Source: Kushneria avicenniae (GTDB lineage Bacteria; Pseudomonadota; Gammaproteobacteria; Pseudomonadales; Halomonadaceae). From it: 64,000 nucleotides of DNA. The translations under genes and the position numbers were made by a program. Positions 23,101-27,351 of this stretch are shown here, in pieces. Position 1 is the first letter of the stretch. Every line of letters begins with the position of its first letter. The notes below the pieces were generated by a model, which saw only the letters and a program-made list of their open reading frames with translations, searched no databases and was not told the DNA's origin. Location of the stretch: the NCBI RefSeq assembly GCF_900112585.1, contig NZ_FOLY01000004.1, positions 434,001 through 498,000 on the forward strand, given 5' to 3'.

Positions 23101-24947
23101 GCATTGATCACATCATCGCCGGCGATGGTGTCGAGGCTGATGGTGACCACCGGCACATCGGTATCGACGCCGTAGCTGGAGGCGGTGTTGGCGCTACCAG
23201 TGTTGCCAGCGGCATCGGTGTGACTGACTTCTGCACGGATCGCGTCGTTGCCAGCCAGTTGACTACCCGGCACATTGATCGAGAAGGTGCCGTCGGCATT
23301 CACCACACCGGTATAGCTCTGCTGGCCGACTGTCAGGGTGACGCTGTCACCCGCGGCGTACTCGCCCGTAACCGTGCCGGTCACCGGTACGGCCTGGTTG
23401 GCTTCCTCGGCGTTGATGACGTTGTCGCCGGCAATGGTATCCAGCGTGATCAAGAGTTCGGGAGGCACGATGTCGACCGTGTAGCCACGGGAGGTGGTGG
23501 CCGAACCGTTATTACCTGCAGCGTCGCGATGCGAAACGATGGCTGTGACTGCTTCCGCCTGCGCCAGCACTGAGCCGGGAACGGAGATCGAGAAAGCACC
23601 CTCCATGCCTACGACAGTAGTGTAATTCTGCGACCCGATCGAAATCGTCACAGGATCCCCGGCGACCGCATCACCACCAGCCGTTCCTGTCAGGGTAATG
23701 CTCTGACCGGACTCGCTGGCGTTGAGCACATCATCGCCGGCGATGGCCTCCAGCGAAATCGAAACGATCGGCGCTTCCAGGCTTGTTGTATAGGCATGGG
23801 AAGTGGTGGCCGTGCTGACGCCACTGTCATGGGCATGACTGATGGTTGCAATGACAGTATGACTGCTGGCCAGAACGCTTCCTGGCACGGCAATACTGAA
23901 AGAAAGAGATTCGTCTACAAGCGTCATGTAGGCATGATCGCCGATGGTGATGGTCACCATATCGCCTGCAATAGCATCACCACCGGCCGCGCCGCTGATG
24001 ATCAGACTACTGCGCGCCTCGTCGGCATTGACGATGTCATCTTCTGCGACAGGGTCAAGAGAAATGGTGACCGCCGGCGTAGTCGTGCCGTCGCCGGTGT
24101 TCGGGTCGGTCGGCGTGGTCGTGCCGCCGCCGGTATTGGGGTCGGTCGGCGTAGTCGTGCCGTCGCCGGTGTTCGGGTCGGTCGGCGTGGTCGTGCCGCC
24201 GCCGGTGTTCGGATCGGTCGGCGTTGTAGTGCCACCACCGGCATTCGGATCGGACGGCGTGGTCGTGCCGTCGCCGGTGTTCGGATCAGTCGGCGTGGTC
24301 GTGCCGCCGCCGGTATCCGGGTCGGTCGGCGTGGTCGTGCCGCCGCCGGTATTGGGGTCGGTCGGCGTGGTGGTGCCACCACCGGTGTTCGGATCAGTCG
24401 GCGTGGTCGTACCGCCGCCGGTGTTCGGGTCGGTCGGTGTGGTCGTGCCATCATCCGCGTCGGTGTTGCCTGCAAAGCCCGCGGGTGAAGAGGTGGGCGT
24501 TGTATCGGTATCCGTGAAACCGGCGCTATAGCGATATTCGGTCTGCTGCTCCCGGCCGCTGCGGTTGATATCAAAGGGCTGTGAGAAGCCGCCACCCCCG
24601 GAAAGGCTGCCACCGTCACCGCCCGAGGAAGCACCAGCAGCCGGCGCCTGCTGAACTTCTGTCGGGTCCTGTCCGGCAGCGATGGCGGCCTGCAGTGCGG
24701 CAATTTCAGGGTCGACTTGCGCTGACGGCGAGGCATTCACCAGTTCAGGCACGTCGCCCGTGGCCATCAGGGTTGCTGGCTGGCCGGCACTCAGGCTGAG
24801 GACCGTACCGTCGGCCAGGATGATACGACCACCATCGGCTGCCATCAGTACCGCATTTTCAGGCAGTGCCATCCCCTGGGTCACCAGCTTGCGAGGGTCA
24901 AGCATAAGCACCACGCCATCAACACGCGCAACCGTATAAGCCGCCAT
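5196..24947 (-). CDS. Giant LapA-like RTX adhesin with retention module
   Basis: Cell-surface adhesin of 6,583 residues (roughly 650 kDa), expected to leave by the type I system encoded just downstream and to act in attachment and biofilm formation. Order: LapA-type retention module (1-120) with a PAAG site at 102-105; ten 12-residue GTTTPTDPNTG-type units (about 165-290); about 40 Ig-like modules (290-4455); a cadherin-like/VCBS-type segment; eight VCBS repeats (about 4570-5447); a further cadherin-like domain; a PA14-like module (about 5575-5715); a propeller-like segment (about 5880-6115); another VCBS-type domain with NVLANDRDPDGD; nine RTX nonapeptides (about 6380-6460); and a T1SS-type C-terminus (DRVTDFTRGSGGDVLDLSDLL). 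I see no cysteine. ATG 24947 follows AGGGGAC by nine bases. A LapD/LapG pair to cut the PAAG site is expected elsewhere in the genome. Ligand unknown. Confidence 0.95.
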   Translation of the reverse strand: MAAYTVARVDGVVLMLDPRKLVTQGMALPENAVLMAADGGRIILADGTVLSLSAGQPATLMATGDVPELVNASPSAQVDPEIAALQAAIAAGQDPTEVQQAPAAGASSGGDGGSLSGGGGFSQPFDINRSGREQQTEYRYSAGFTDTDTTPTSSPAGFAGNTDADDGTTTPTDPNTGGGTTTPTDPNTGGGTTTPTDPNTGGGTTTPTDPDTGGGTTTPTDPNTGDGTTTPSDPNAGGGTTTPTDPNTGGGTTTPTDPNTGDGTTTPTDPNTGGGTTTPTDPNTGDGTTTPAVTISLDPVAEDDIVNADEARSSLIISGAAGGDAIAGDMVTITIGDHAYMTLVDESLSFSIAVPGSVLASSHTVIATISHAHDSGVSTATTSHAYTTSLEAPIVSISLEAIAGDDVLNASESGQSITLTGTAGGDAVAGDPVTISIGSQNYTTVVGMEGAFSISVPGSVLAQAEAVTAIVSHRDAAGNNGSATTSRGYTVDIVPPELLITLDTIAGDNVINAEEANQAVPVTGTVTGEYAAGDSVTLTVGQQSYTGVVNADGTFSINVPGSQLAGNDAIRAEVSHTDAAGNTGSANTASSYGVDTDVPVVTISLDTIAGDDVINAAEAGQDVAITGQAGGDAASGDAVTISVGGQSYTTTVAANGTFSVAVPGTVLATAGVNSVSASVSHTDAAGNTGSAETSRDYTVDTTPPALAIQLDTIAGDNVVNAEESGQNIPVTGSVTGEYAAGDTIILTVGQQTYTGAVNADGTFSIAVPGSQLATNNAITASVSHTDAAGNTGSANTATSYGVDTDVPVVTISLDTIAGDDVINAAEAGQEVAITGRAGGDAVAGDTVTISVGSQTYTTTVATNGTFSVAVPGSILATAGTNSVSASISHTDAAGNVGTATTDRGYSVDTTPPALMIALDTLAGDNVINAEEAGRDVPVTGTVMGEYAAGDLVTVTVGQQSYTGAVSGDGTFSISVPGSQLAQNNSMTVTVSHTDAAGNTGSANTATSYGVDTDAPVVTVSLDTIAGDDIINAAEAAQDVTVTGRAGGDAVTGDTVTVSVGGNSYTATVGQNGVFSVAVPGAVLAQSGTSNVSASVSHTDAAGNVGTATTDRGYSVDTTPPALTIALDTLAGDNVINADEAGRNIPVTGTVSGEYAAGDLVTVTVGQQNYTGAVNDDGTFSINVPGSQLAQNDAIRAEVSHTDAAGNTGSANTASSYSVDTDIPVVTISLYTIAGDDVINAAESGQSIPVTGTVTGEYAAGDLVTVTVGQQNYTGAVNGDGTFSINVPGSQLAQNDAIRAEISHTDAAGNVGSANTASSYGVDTDVPVVTISLNTIAGDDVINAAEAGQDVAITGQAGGDAVAGDTVTVNVGGQNYTTTVAQNGSFSIPIPGSALAQAGASSVSASVSHTDAAGNTGTATTDRGYSVDTTPPALMITLDTLAGDNVINAEEAGRDVPVTGTVSGEYAAGDLVTVTVGQQNYTGAVNGDGSFSINVPGSQLAQNDSITATVSHTDTAGNVGSANTATSYGVDTDAPVVTVSLDTIAGDDVINAAEAARDVTVTGRAGGDAVAGDVVTISVGSQTYTTTVGQNGAFSVAVPGSVLAGAGSGSVSAAVSHTDTAGNVGTATTDRSYSFDTTPPALAIQLDTIAGDNVVNAEESGQSIPVTGTVTGEYAAGDTVTLTVGQQTYTGAVNANGTFSINVPGSQLAQNGAIRAEASHTDAAGNTGSANTAISYGVDTNVPVVTISLNTIAGDDVINAAEAAQDVTVTGRAGGDAVTGDVVTISVGGQSYTTIVAANGTFSVAVPGAVLAQSGTSNVSATVSHTDAAGNVGTATTDRGYSVDTTPPALTIALDTLAGDNVINAEEANQTVPVTGTVTGEFAMGDIVTVTVGQQSYTGAVNGDGTFSINVPGSQLAQNSSMAVTVSHTDAAGNTGSANTATSYDVDTDAPVVTVSLDTLAGDDVINAAEAARDVTVTGQAGGDAVAGDTVTVNVGGQIYTTTVGQNGAFSVAVPGSVLASAGSNTVSASISHTDTAGNTGSAETSRDYTVDTTPPALTIALDTLAGDNVVNAEESGQSIPVTGSITGEYAAGDTVTLTVGQQTYNGAVNADGTFSIAVPGSQLAANNAITASVSHTDAAGNTGSANTATSYGVDTDIPVVTISLDTIAGDDVINASEAAQDVTVTGRAGGDAVTGDTVTVSVGGNSYTATVGQNGVFSVAVPGTVLATAGVNSVSATVSHTDAAGNVGTATIDRAYSVDTTPPALSITLDTIAGDNVVNAEESGQSIPVTGTVNGEYAAGDTVTLTVGQQTYTGAVNGDGTFSIAVPGSQLAANNAITASVSHTDAAGNVGSANTASSYGVDTDVPVVTISLDTIAGDDVINAAEAGQDVTITGQAGGDAVAGDTVTVNVGGQNYATTVGQNGSFSVAVPGSALAQAGANSVSASVSHTDNAGNTGSAETSRDYTVDTMPPALAIQLDTIAGDNVVNAEESGQSLPVTGSVTGEYAAGDTVTLTVGQQTYTGAVNANGTFSINVPGSQLAQNDAIRAEVSHTDVAGNTGSANTATSYDVDTDAPVVNISLDTIAGDDVINASEAGQDVAITGQVGGDAVTGDAVKISVGGQSYTTTVAANGTFSVAVPGAVLAQSGTSNVSASVSHTDAAGNVGTATTDRAYSVDTTPPALTITLDTLAGDNVINAEEAGRDVPVTGTVSGEYAAGDRVSLTVGNQSYTGSLNADGTFSIDVPGSQLAGNDAIRAEVSHTDTAGNTGSASTAASYGVDTVAGSSIWIATIAGDDVINAAEASGTITVSGKVNATWGGQNVDGDAEPGDRITLQVGDHIYEGVVRNDLTWSINVPGQDFLGGQQVIATVSGTDDAGNPFSSNATLPYSVDITPPALTITLDTLAGDNIINAEEAGRDVPITGTVSGEYSAGDLVTVTVGQQGYTGAVNSDGTFSIDVPGSQLAQNGSIVAVVSHTDTAGNTGSANTATSYGVDTDVPIVSISLDTIAGDDVINAVEAGQEVAITGQAGGDAVAGDTVTVNVGGQNYTTTVGQNGAFSVAVPGAVLAQAGTNTISASVSHTDAAGNTGTATTDRGYSVDTTPPVLAIQLDTIAGDNVVNADESGQNIPVTGSVSGEYAAGDLVTLTVGNQSYTGSLNADGTFSIAVPGSQLAASNSITASVSHIDAAGNTGSANTATSYGIDTNAPVVTISLDTIAGDDVINAAEAAQDVTITGRTGGDAVAGDVVTISVGGQSYTTTVAANGTFSVAVPGTVLATAGANGVSASVSHTDSAGNTGSASTSRDYAVDTTPPALSITIDTIAGDNVVNADESGQSIPVTGSVTGEYAAGDTVTLTVGQQSYSGAVNADGTFSINVPGSQLAQNDSITAAVSHTDAAGNTGSANTATSYGVDTNAPVVTISLDTIAGDDVINAAEAARDVTVIGRAGGDAVTGDAVTISVGGQSYTTTVAANGTFSVAVPGTVLATAGANSVSASVSHTDSAGNTGTATTDRGYSVDTTPPALTIALDTLAGDNVVNAEESGQSIPVTGTVTGEYAAGDRVSLTVGNQSYTGSLNADGTFSINVPGSQLAQNDSITASVSHTDAAGNTGSANTASSYGVNTDVPVVTISLDTLAGDDVINAAEAGQEVAITGRAGGDAVTGDTVTVSVGGNSYTTTVAPNGTFSVAVSGTVLATAGTNSVSASVSHTDSAGNTGSTSTSRDYAVDTTPPALTITLDTLAGDNVINAEEAGRDVPITGTVTGEYAAGDLVTVTVGQQTYTGAVNGDGTFSINVPGSQLAQNSSMAVTVSHIDAAGNTGSANTATSYGVDTDVPVVTISLDTIAGDNVINAEEAGRDVPITGTVSGEYAAGDLVTVTVGQQRYTGAVNGDGTFSINVPGSQLAGNDAIRAAVSHTDAAGNTGSANTATSYGVDTDAPVVTVSLDTIAGDDVINAAEAARDVTVTGRAGGDVVAGDTVIVNVGGQTYTTTVDQNGAFSVAVPGATLVSAGANTISASISHTDAAGNTGSATTDRAYSVDTTPPALTIALDTLAGDNVINAEEAGRDVPVTGTVSGEYAAGDRVSLTVGNQSYTGSLNADGTFSIDVPGSQLAGNDAIRAEVSHTDTAGNTGSASTAASYGVDTVAGSSIWIATIAGDDVINAAEARGTITVSGKVNATWGGQSVDGDAEPGDRITLQVGDHVYEGVVQNDLTWSINVPGQDFLGGQQVIATVSGTDDAGNPFSSNATLPYSVDTTPPTLTITLDTLAGDNVINAEEANQTVPVTGTVTGEYAGGDLVTVTVGQQTYTGAVNDDGTFSINVPGSQLAQNSSIVAAVSHTDAAGNTGSANTATSYGVDTDAPIVTVSLDTIAGDDVINAAEAAQDVTITGQAGGDAVAGDTVTVSVGGNSYTATVGQNGVFSMAVPGLVLTGTNIGSISASVSHTDPAGNVGSAETTRAYGVDVTPPSAVADTGTTQQEQILSVEANQGVLANDSDTGGSTTSLKVIAIDGNTDAVGQAVAGSNGGTFVLRADGSYQFAPGNTFNSLAAGEEATSRIHYTVSDGSGNVSVTTLTVTIIGTNDVPIISGQATGSVTEDRNVSGNNLTATGALTISDADTGQSSFNTGSVTFTGAGGSTNGVTTALGSLSIGANGAWTYTVDNARVQYLDAGQSRVETYTVKSADGSATQTITVTINGTADAPVIGGVATGAVTEDSNVNNGNLVTTGTLTVSDADAGQSSFQAGSATPIGTPLGSLTIGANGQWNYSVDNARVQYLAAGETKVEQFTVRTADGTPQTITVTINGTADAPVIGGVATGAATEDSNVNNGNLVTTGTLTVSDADAGQSSFQAGSATPVGTPLGNLTIGANGQWNYSVDNARVQYLAAGETKVEQFTVRTADGTPQTISVTITGTNDVPTIGGTATGSVTEDRNVSGNNLTATGALTISDADTGQSSFNTGSVTFTGAGGSTNGVTTALGSLSIGANGAWTYTVDNARVQYLDAGQSRVETYTVKSVDGSATQTITVTINGTADAPVIGGVATGAVTEDSNVNNGNLVTTGTFTVSDADAGQSSFQAGSATPVGTPLGSLTIGANGQWNYSVDNARVQYLAAGETKVEQFTVRTADGTPQTISVTITGTNDVPTISGQATGAVTEDSNVNNGNLVTTGTLTVSDADTGQSSFQTGSVTPVGTPLGSLTIGANGQWNYSVDNARVQYLAAGETKVEQFTVRTADGTPQTISVTIIGTNDVPTISGQATGAVTEDSNVNNGNLVTTGTLTVSDADAGQSSFQAGSATPVGTPLGSLTIGANGQWSYSVDNARVQYLAAGETKVEQFTVRTADGTPQTISVTITGTNDVPTIGGTATGSVTEDSNVSSGNLMTTGALTISDADAGQSAFQPGNATASSGTLGSLSITSSGSWTYSVSNASVQYLKAGETKVENFTVTTLDGTTRTISVSIVGTNELPEARDITVTGNEDPSPLIAVNLAGTDVDGSIASFQITGTGANGTFYSDAAGTQVISNGASIAASNNGATIYFKPAANWAGTTSLQYTATDNNGGKDPTPATATINVNAVADAPALTLSGNTANGAGLLRETFSINTLGNNGNGADPATMQAAIDRAGTPASSSNVTDISNASVTAGTGTHVSGLMYMEAGKTYAFSGGGDDSIRLLIGGNVVAQATWGGSGGNYAGSFKPTVSGYYTLDLYHHNQSGPGSYTINVGVNGGAASPLSTKSQVLMQDVSALDAASVNHSGLLGSDGNGNGYYQSYAMNEGDENSTIYLSRVAAAVTDTDGSESISRVQISGIPVGATISDGINSFTATQGATSQNVTGWNLNTLTVKPAANYDGTFNLVVTATSKESSNGDTANTSVTVPVTVHNVNDAPTAVADVASVSGQGVENIVYLSTVGGTLSTWNVTTGSQQGQTIRDGSGNVVSGLGDIAASNTPGRLYGVAYSNSAGGTMLYSINPLHSGTEARAVALGAITGAANLVSLTLMPSGQLLAASYTDGGLYAINPTTLVATKVATVGFNAGGDIKYVGDHLYASNQSGKVYDIALNSDGSIKTNSSGMATTTLVASMPNQVYGLADDGRGNLLIVTTDNRATPMNVDTNALGTPTTLTALGNSTLFGAAGGVGTATAGTPSATGNVLANDRDPDGDPISVVSINNGTAGSASAVTTGTTATIHGVYGTLTLDANGRYTYMLDPDRPTTRALLGGGKASDNFSYTISDGKGGTSTATLTVSVTGATFNQQPTAQGFTVGLTNRSIANDTVYIDFNNNARFNDRESGSALSIQITSLPTNGILYASGVAITHQDVLKGTVFDSNTITYNPNDQSRVERTGNWYSGYSNTTVEDKPLADSFGFAPLDGSRQPGESRTVTLAADGSGTSVNVVTGSNVSGTSGADLELGTSGNDILTGGDGNDLLFGYGGDDVLSGGSGNDRLFGSSGNDRLDGGTGTDRLVGGSGNDILTGGEGSDTFAWMRGDQGSASSPAIDRVTDFTRGSGGDVLDLSDLLDIGGSGSNAQDASLASQYLHFVKGEGSGAPGAASSNSSTLEIKTDGPGGGVTQKIVFSGVDFTTLGNSDTEIIKTLLDNGNLKTNLDG
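5568..5810 (-). repeat. RTX calcium-binding nonapeptide array in adhesin
   Basis: Nine consecutive GGxGxDxLx-type units (for example GTSGNDILT, GGDGNDLLF, GGSGNDRLF, GGSGNDILT), which form a calcium-bound parallel beta-roll in this family. They lie just before the C-terminal secretion signal, the usual position for type I substrates; calcium outside the cell would fold the C-terminus after export. Confidence 0.93.
6597..7305 (-). other. Propeller-like segment inside the adhesin
   Basis: About 235 residues, near 5880-6115 of the adhesin, unlike the Ig and VCBS modules. Repeated blade-like phrases appear: NIVYLSTVGGTLSTWNVTTG, RLYGVAYSNSAGGTMLYSIN, GQLLAASYTDGGLYAINPTT, DHLYASNQSGKVYDIALN and NLLIVTTDNRATPMNVDT. 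The spacing of about 40-50 residues and the pattern (hydrophobic strand, turn, then YxI/LN) suggest a beta-propeller of NHL/PQQ/WD type. Fold assignment is inference from pattern only. Confidence 0.5.
7806..8225 (-). other. PA14-like module of the adhesin
   Basis: Residues about 5575-5715 start GAGLLRETF and contain GLMYMEAGKTYAFSGGGDDS, then IRLLIGG and a run ending GYYTLDLYHHNQSGPG. This matches the PA14 pattern: an Asp-Asp pair that binds calcium, then a strand-rich core ending in a Tyr/Leu-rich segment. PA14 modules in other RTX adhesins bind sugars and sit near the C-terminus, as here. Sugar binding is inference. Confidence 0.6.
8606..11235 (-). repeat. Array of eight VCBS repeats in adhesin
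   Basis: Eight tandem VCBS modules, each opening with ATGxVTEDxNV and containing LTxSDADxGQSSF and NARVQYL(A/D)AGxxxVExxTV. Two subtypes occur: a long one (VSGNNLTATGAL with TFTGAGGSTNGV, two copies) and a shorter one (NVNNGNLVTTGTL, five copies), plus one diverged last copy. Several copies are nearly identical at DNA level, pointing to recent duplication or gene conversion. Confidence 0.9.
12215..12830 (-). repeat. Segmental duplication, copy 1, in adhesin array
   Basis: About 615 bp nearly identical to 16286-16901, offset 4,071 bp. It encodes the divergent Ig module with KVNATWGGQSVDGDAEPG and the DFLGGQQVIATVSGTDDAG stretch, plus the start of its neighbour. Only scattered substitutions separate the copies by eye. 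Confidence 0.85.
16286..16901 (-). repeat. Segmental duplication, copy 2, in adhesin array
   Basis: Partner of 12215-12830. It carries the same rare module (KVNATWGGQNVDGDAEPG) and shares with copy 1 codon choices such as CCCCCTAGAAAATCC that occur nowhere else in the array. About 13 modules lie between equivalent points, so a multi-module block was probably duplicated or converted. Confidence 0.85.
24077..24452 (-). repeat. 36-bp tandem repeats encoding Thr/Pro-rich linker
   Basis: Ten full 36-bp units plus a partial one, each encoding (G/D)GTTTPTDPNTG with few variants (TDPDTG, SDPNAG). They form a flexible, charged stalk between the retention module and the Ig array. Perfect in-frame 36-bp units allow length change by slippage without breaking the gene. 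Confidence 0.93.
24633..24644 (-). other. PAAG site, putative LapG protease cleavage site
   Basis: Codons for residues 102-105 of the adhesin read Pro-Ala-Ala-Gly, preceded by EIAALQAAIAAGQDPTEVQQ. This matches the (T/A/P)AA(G/V) motif cut by LapG-type cysteine proteases in retained adhesins, at nearly the same distance from the N-terminus as in Pseudomonas LapA. Cleavage here would release the adhesin from the cell; no protease gene is in the window. Confidence 0.7.
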
Positions 24948-25223
24948 AACTCAGTCCCCTATCCTGCTTCAGAGCCGAAAAACGTCAGTATCGGCGAATA
25001 TATGGCACCCGCCGCTCTGTTCTAATTATCGATTACCAGTGTTTTTACGCTTCAAATCCGCTTTTTGACTAAACCACAAATATGAAAAGTAGCAGCGAAT
25101 ACTGATATTTATAAAATATTTCTAAACTATCGATAGCACTTTAGATTAAGCAGCCTGGTTCCATTCAACATAAAAAAAGCAGCCCCTGAAGGGCTGCTTT
25201 TGAAGCACAACAAATGGATCTCG
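24948..25223. promoter_or_regulatory. A+T-rich upstream region of the adhesin gene
   Basis: This 276-bp gap holds the DUF2959 terminator (25176-25200) and a strongly A+T-rich stretch (25010-25150) that stands out against its surroundings. It contains the 10-bp palindrome CTATCGATAG (about 25127-25136) flanked by TCTAAA and TTTAGA, a possible operator. The adhesin promoter should lie here, but I cannot choose a -35/-10 pair with confidence. Confidence 0.45.
25172..25200 (-). terminator. Rho-independent terminator after DUF2959 gene
   Basis: A 10-bp perfect stem (AAAGCAGCCC / GGGCTGCTTT) with a 5-nt loop; on the minus strand it is followed by seven T. It ends the fabV-DUF2959 transcript and insulates the adhesin gene. 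Confidence 0.9.
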
Positions 25224-25898
25224 TCAGTTTGCGGGCGCCATGCCATCAATGAAGCGGTTGGAGCGCTCAATCGAGGCCTGCATCTCACGCCTCAGGGTGG
25301 CGATCTGCGTTTCAAGCTGGCTCACTTCCCCCTTTAGCGCACCGATGGCGCGCGCATTGAGGTTGTGCTTGAGAAACAGCACGTTGTCATGCATGGCCGT
25401 CAGCACCGGCGGCATGGTGTCCTCGGCGCGGTGCATGGCATCAAGCATTTCGCCATAGCGCTGACGTGTTTGTTCAAGCTCACGCTCGCTTTGACGTCGA
25501 TATGCCTGGTTCTGGTATTGATCCAGCTCGCCTTCCCACTCGTTGAAAAGCGCCTGTGCCACGCTTTCGATGGCATCGATACGCTGGCTGACACGTTCGG
25601 CAGCCGCCTGGCTGCGCTCGTAGTCGGACTCGAGATCACTGTAGGCATGCAACAGCCTGCTTTCGGGTACCGTCACCACGCTCTGGTAGCGCTCAAGCGC
25701 CGAGGAGAACTGCTCATCCGCCTTCTGCTGCGCATCACGGGCAGCAATGACACGATCCGAGAGAATATCGCGCTTGTGAACGCCGGCCTGTTCCATGACG
25801 TCGTAGTAGGCACTCTGACGGCCCGAAAGTGTCAGGGCTGCCAGAAGCACGGCCACCGGTGCCCCTGCCTTCCAGCGTGTGTGTCGCGATAACGCCAT
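25224..25898 (-). CDS. DUF2959 family protein (lipobox Cys replaced by Arg)
   Basis: A 224-residue protein of the DUF2959 family, recognised from QSAYYDVMEQAGVHKRDILSDRV near the N-terminus and VLTAMHDNVLFLKHNLNARA near the C-terminus; function unknown. After a hydrophobic N-terminal segment the body is mostly helical and coiled-coil rich (Gln/Arg/Glu). Members usually have a lipoprotein signal ending LSGCQSAYY; here the sequence is LSGRQSAYY with codon CGT, one base from TGT Cys. It starts at ATG 25898 after GAGGG and lies 8 bp after fabV, so the two are probably co-transcribed. Confidence 0.85.
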   Translation of the reverse strand: MALSRHTRWKAGAPVAVLLAALTLSGRQSAYYDVMEQAGVHKRDILSDRVIAARDAQQKADEQFSSALERYQSVVTVPESRLLHAYSDLESDYERSQAAAERVSQRIDAIESVAQALFNEWEGELDQYQNQAYRRQSERELEQTRQRYGEMLDAMHRAEDTMPPVLTAMHDNVLFLKHNLNARAIGALKGEVSQLETQIATLRREMQASIERSNRFIDGMAPAN

Positions 25899-25906
25899 GA
25901 TGGCCC

Positions 25907-27106
25907 TCAGAGTTGAACCACGTCGAAATCGACCTTCGGATTGACGTCGGCATTATAATCGACGTCGTCACGATCAAAGCCGAACAGCTTGAGAAACTCA
26001 TGCTTGTAGCCGGCATAGTCGGTCAGCTCGAAGACGTTGTCACTGGTGACCTGTGGCCAGAGCGCCTTGCACTCGTCCTGCACATCATCACGCAGCTCGC
26101 GGTCGTCCAGGCGCAGTCGGCCGGCGTCATCCAGCGCCGGCGGCTGACTGGCAGCCAGATGCTCGTGGAACAGGCGGTTAAGCTGGTCGATCGTGCCTTC
26201 ATGCAGGCTTTTCTCCTTCATGATCCGATAGACCATGGAGATGTAGAGCGGCATGACCGGAATGGCCGCACTGGCCTGAGTAACCACCGACTTGAGCACA
26301 GCAACATTGGCATGGCCGCCCTTCTGACCCAGACGGGTATCAAGGGCCTGCGCCGCACGATCGAGATCCTCCTTGGCCTTGCCCAGCGAGCCATGCCAGT
26401 AGATCGGCCAGGTAATTTCGGTACCGATGTAGCTGAAGGCCACCGTGCTGGCACCTTCGGCCAGTACACCAGCCTGATCGAGCGCGTCGATCCAGAGCTC
26501 CCAGTCCTCGCCACCCATGACGCGAATGGTGTTATCGATCTCTTCCTGTGACGCCGGCTCGACCGAGGCCTCGATGATCTGATCCTTGTTGGTGTCCAGC
26601 GCCGTGGCCCGGTAGGTCTCGCCGATCGGCTTGAGCGCCGATTTGACCACTTCACCGCTGTCGGGCAGCTTGCGCACCGGCGAGGCCAGCGAATAGACCA
26701 CCAGATCGATCTGGCCGCCCATCTCGTTTTTGATCATGTCAATGGCCTGGTCGCGCGTTTCATGCGCAAAGGCGTCACCGTTGATTGAGCGGCTGTAGAG
26801 CCCCTCGGCGCTTGCCAGCCGATCAAAGGCTGCCGCGTTGTACCAGCCTGCCGACCCCGGGCGGGTCTCGGTGCCCGGCTTTTCAAAGAACACGCCCAGC
26901 GTGTCGGCACCACATCCAAAGGCAGCGGTAATACGCGCCGACAGGCCATAACCGGTAGAAGCCCCGATGACCAGCACCTTTTTGGGGCCACCTTCAATGC
27001 TGCCGCGCGCGCGCGTGATCTCGATCTGCTCGCGCACGTTCTGCTCGCAGCCGACCGGATGGGTTGTCGTACAGATGAAACCGCGAACCTTGGGATGGAT
27101 AACCAC
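25907..27106 (-). CDS. fabV: Enoyl-ACP reductase FabV (trans-2-enoyl-ACP reductase)
   Basis: NADH-dependent reductase of the last step of fatty-acid elongation, cytoplasmic. The 399 residues match FabV through [18 protein letters not shown], the nucleotide-binding [33 protein letters not shown], and the FabV-specific Y-x8-K catalytic motif in [10 protein letters not shown]. The open frame reaches 27193, but GTG 27106 is preferred: it follows AGAGAGG at good spacing and gives [10 protein letters not shown], aligning with known FabV starts. FabV enzymes are generally insensitive to triclosan, unlike FabI. No other fatty-acid gene is adjacent; DUF2959 follows. Confidence 0.95.
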   Translation of the reverse strand: MVIHPKVRGFICTTTHPVGCEQNVREQIEITRARGSIEGGPKKVLVIGASTGYGLSARITAAFGCGADTLGVFFEKPGTETRPGSAGWYNAAAFDRLASAEGLYSRSINGDAFAHETRDQAIDMIKNEMGGQIDLVVYSLASPVRKLPDSGEVVKSALKPIGETYRATALDTNKDQIIEASVEPASQEEIDNTIRVMGGEDWELWIDALDQAGVLAEGASTVAFSYIGTEITWPIYWHGSLGKAKEDLDRAAQALDTRLGQKGGHANVAVLKSVVTQASAAIPVMPLYISMVYRIMKEKSLHEGTIDQLNRLFHEHLAASQPPALDDAGRLRLDDRELRDDVQDECKALWPQVTSDNVFELTDYAGYKHEFLKLFGFDRDDVDYNADVNPKVDFDVVQL

Positions 27107-27186
27107 ACTCACCTCTCTTGCCGGAAATAGAAACGAAGGACATCTCAGCAGATGGTCTGCCCTTCGAAAATTGCTGTGTCCATGAT

Positions 27187-27216
27187 GGCGCAAGGCTTTA
27201 TCACAAGCCTTGCGCC
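27187..27216. promoter_or_regulatory. Perfect 12-bp inverted repeat upstream of fabV
   Basis: GGCGCAAGGCTT and AAGCCTTGCGCC around a 6-nt spacer, 81 bp before the fabV start. No T-run follows on either strand, so it is more likely an operator or a leader hairpin than a terminator. Binding factor unknown. Confidence 0.5.
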
Positions 27217-27351
27217 GTTCAAAATTGAGTCATGTCAGCCTAGCGCGTATTTTACCGAGTACGGACGCAGGTGTCCGCATTCGTCGGGGTCGATGTGCTT
27301 CAACCGCTTCCATACTGCAGGGTAAAAACTGTGTCGTCTTCTCATGACAGC

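Larger units (their letters stand above)
11575..24071 (-). repeat. Array of about 40 Ig-like modules in adhesin
   Basis: Tandem modules of about 100 residues (about 300 bp), each starting near xISLDTIAGDxxxNAxE and ending near SHTDAAGNxGSA plus a VDTxxP linker, as in BapA-type bacterial Ig-like domains. Two types alternate strictly over most of the array: type A (AGGDAVAGDTVTV with ATTDRGYSVDTTPP) and type B (TGEYAAGDLVTVTV with SYGVDTDVP). By reading I count about 40. Two chimeric modules and two longer copies containing KVNATWGGQ break the pattern. Confidence 0.92.

Noticed and set aside
24077-24452. 36-bp periodic repeats resembling a CRISPR array
   Set aside because: The units are contiguous with no unique spacers, and translate in frame as a Thr/Pro linker of the adhesin.
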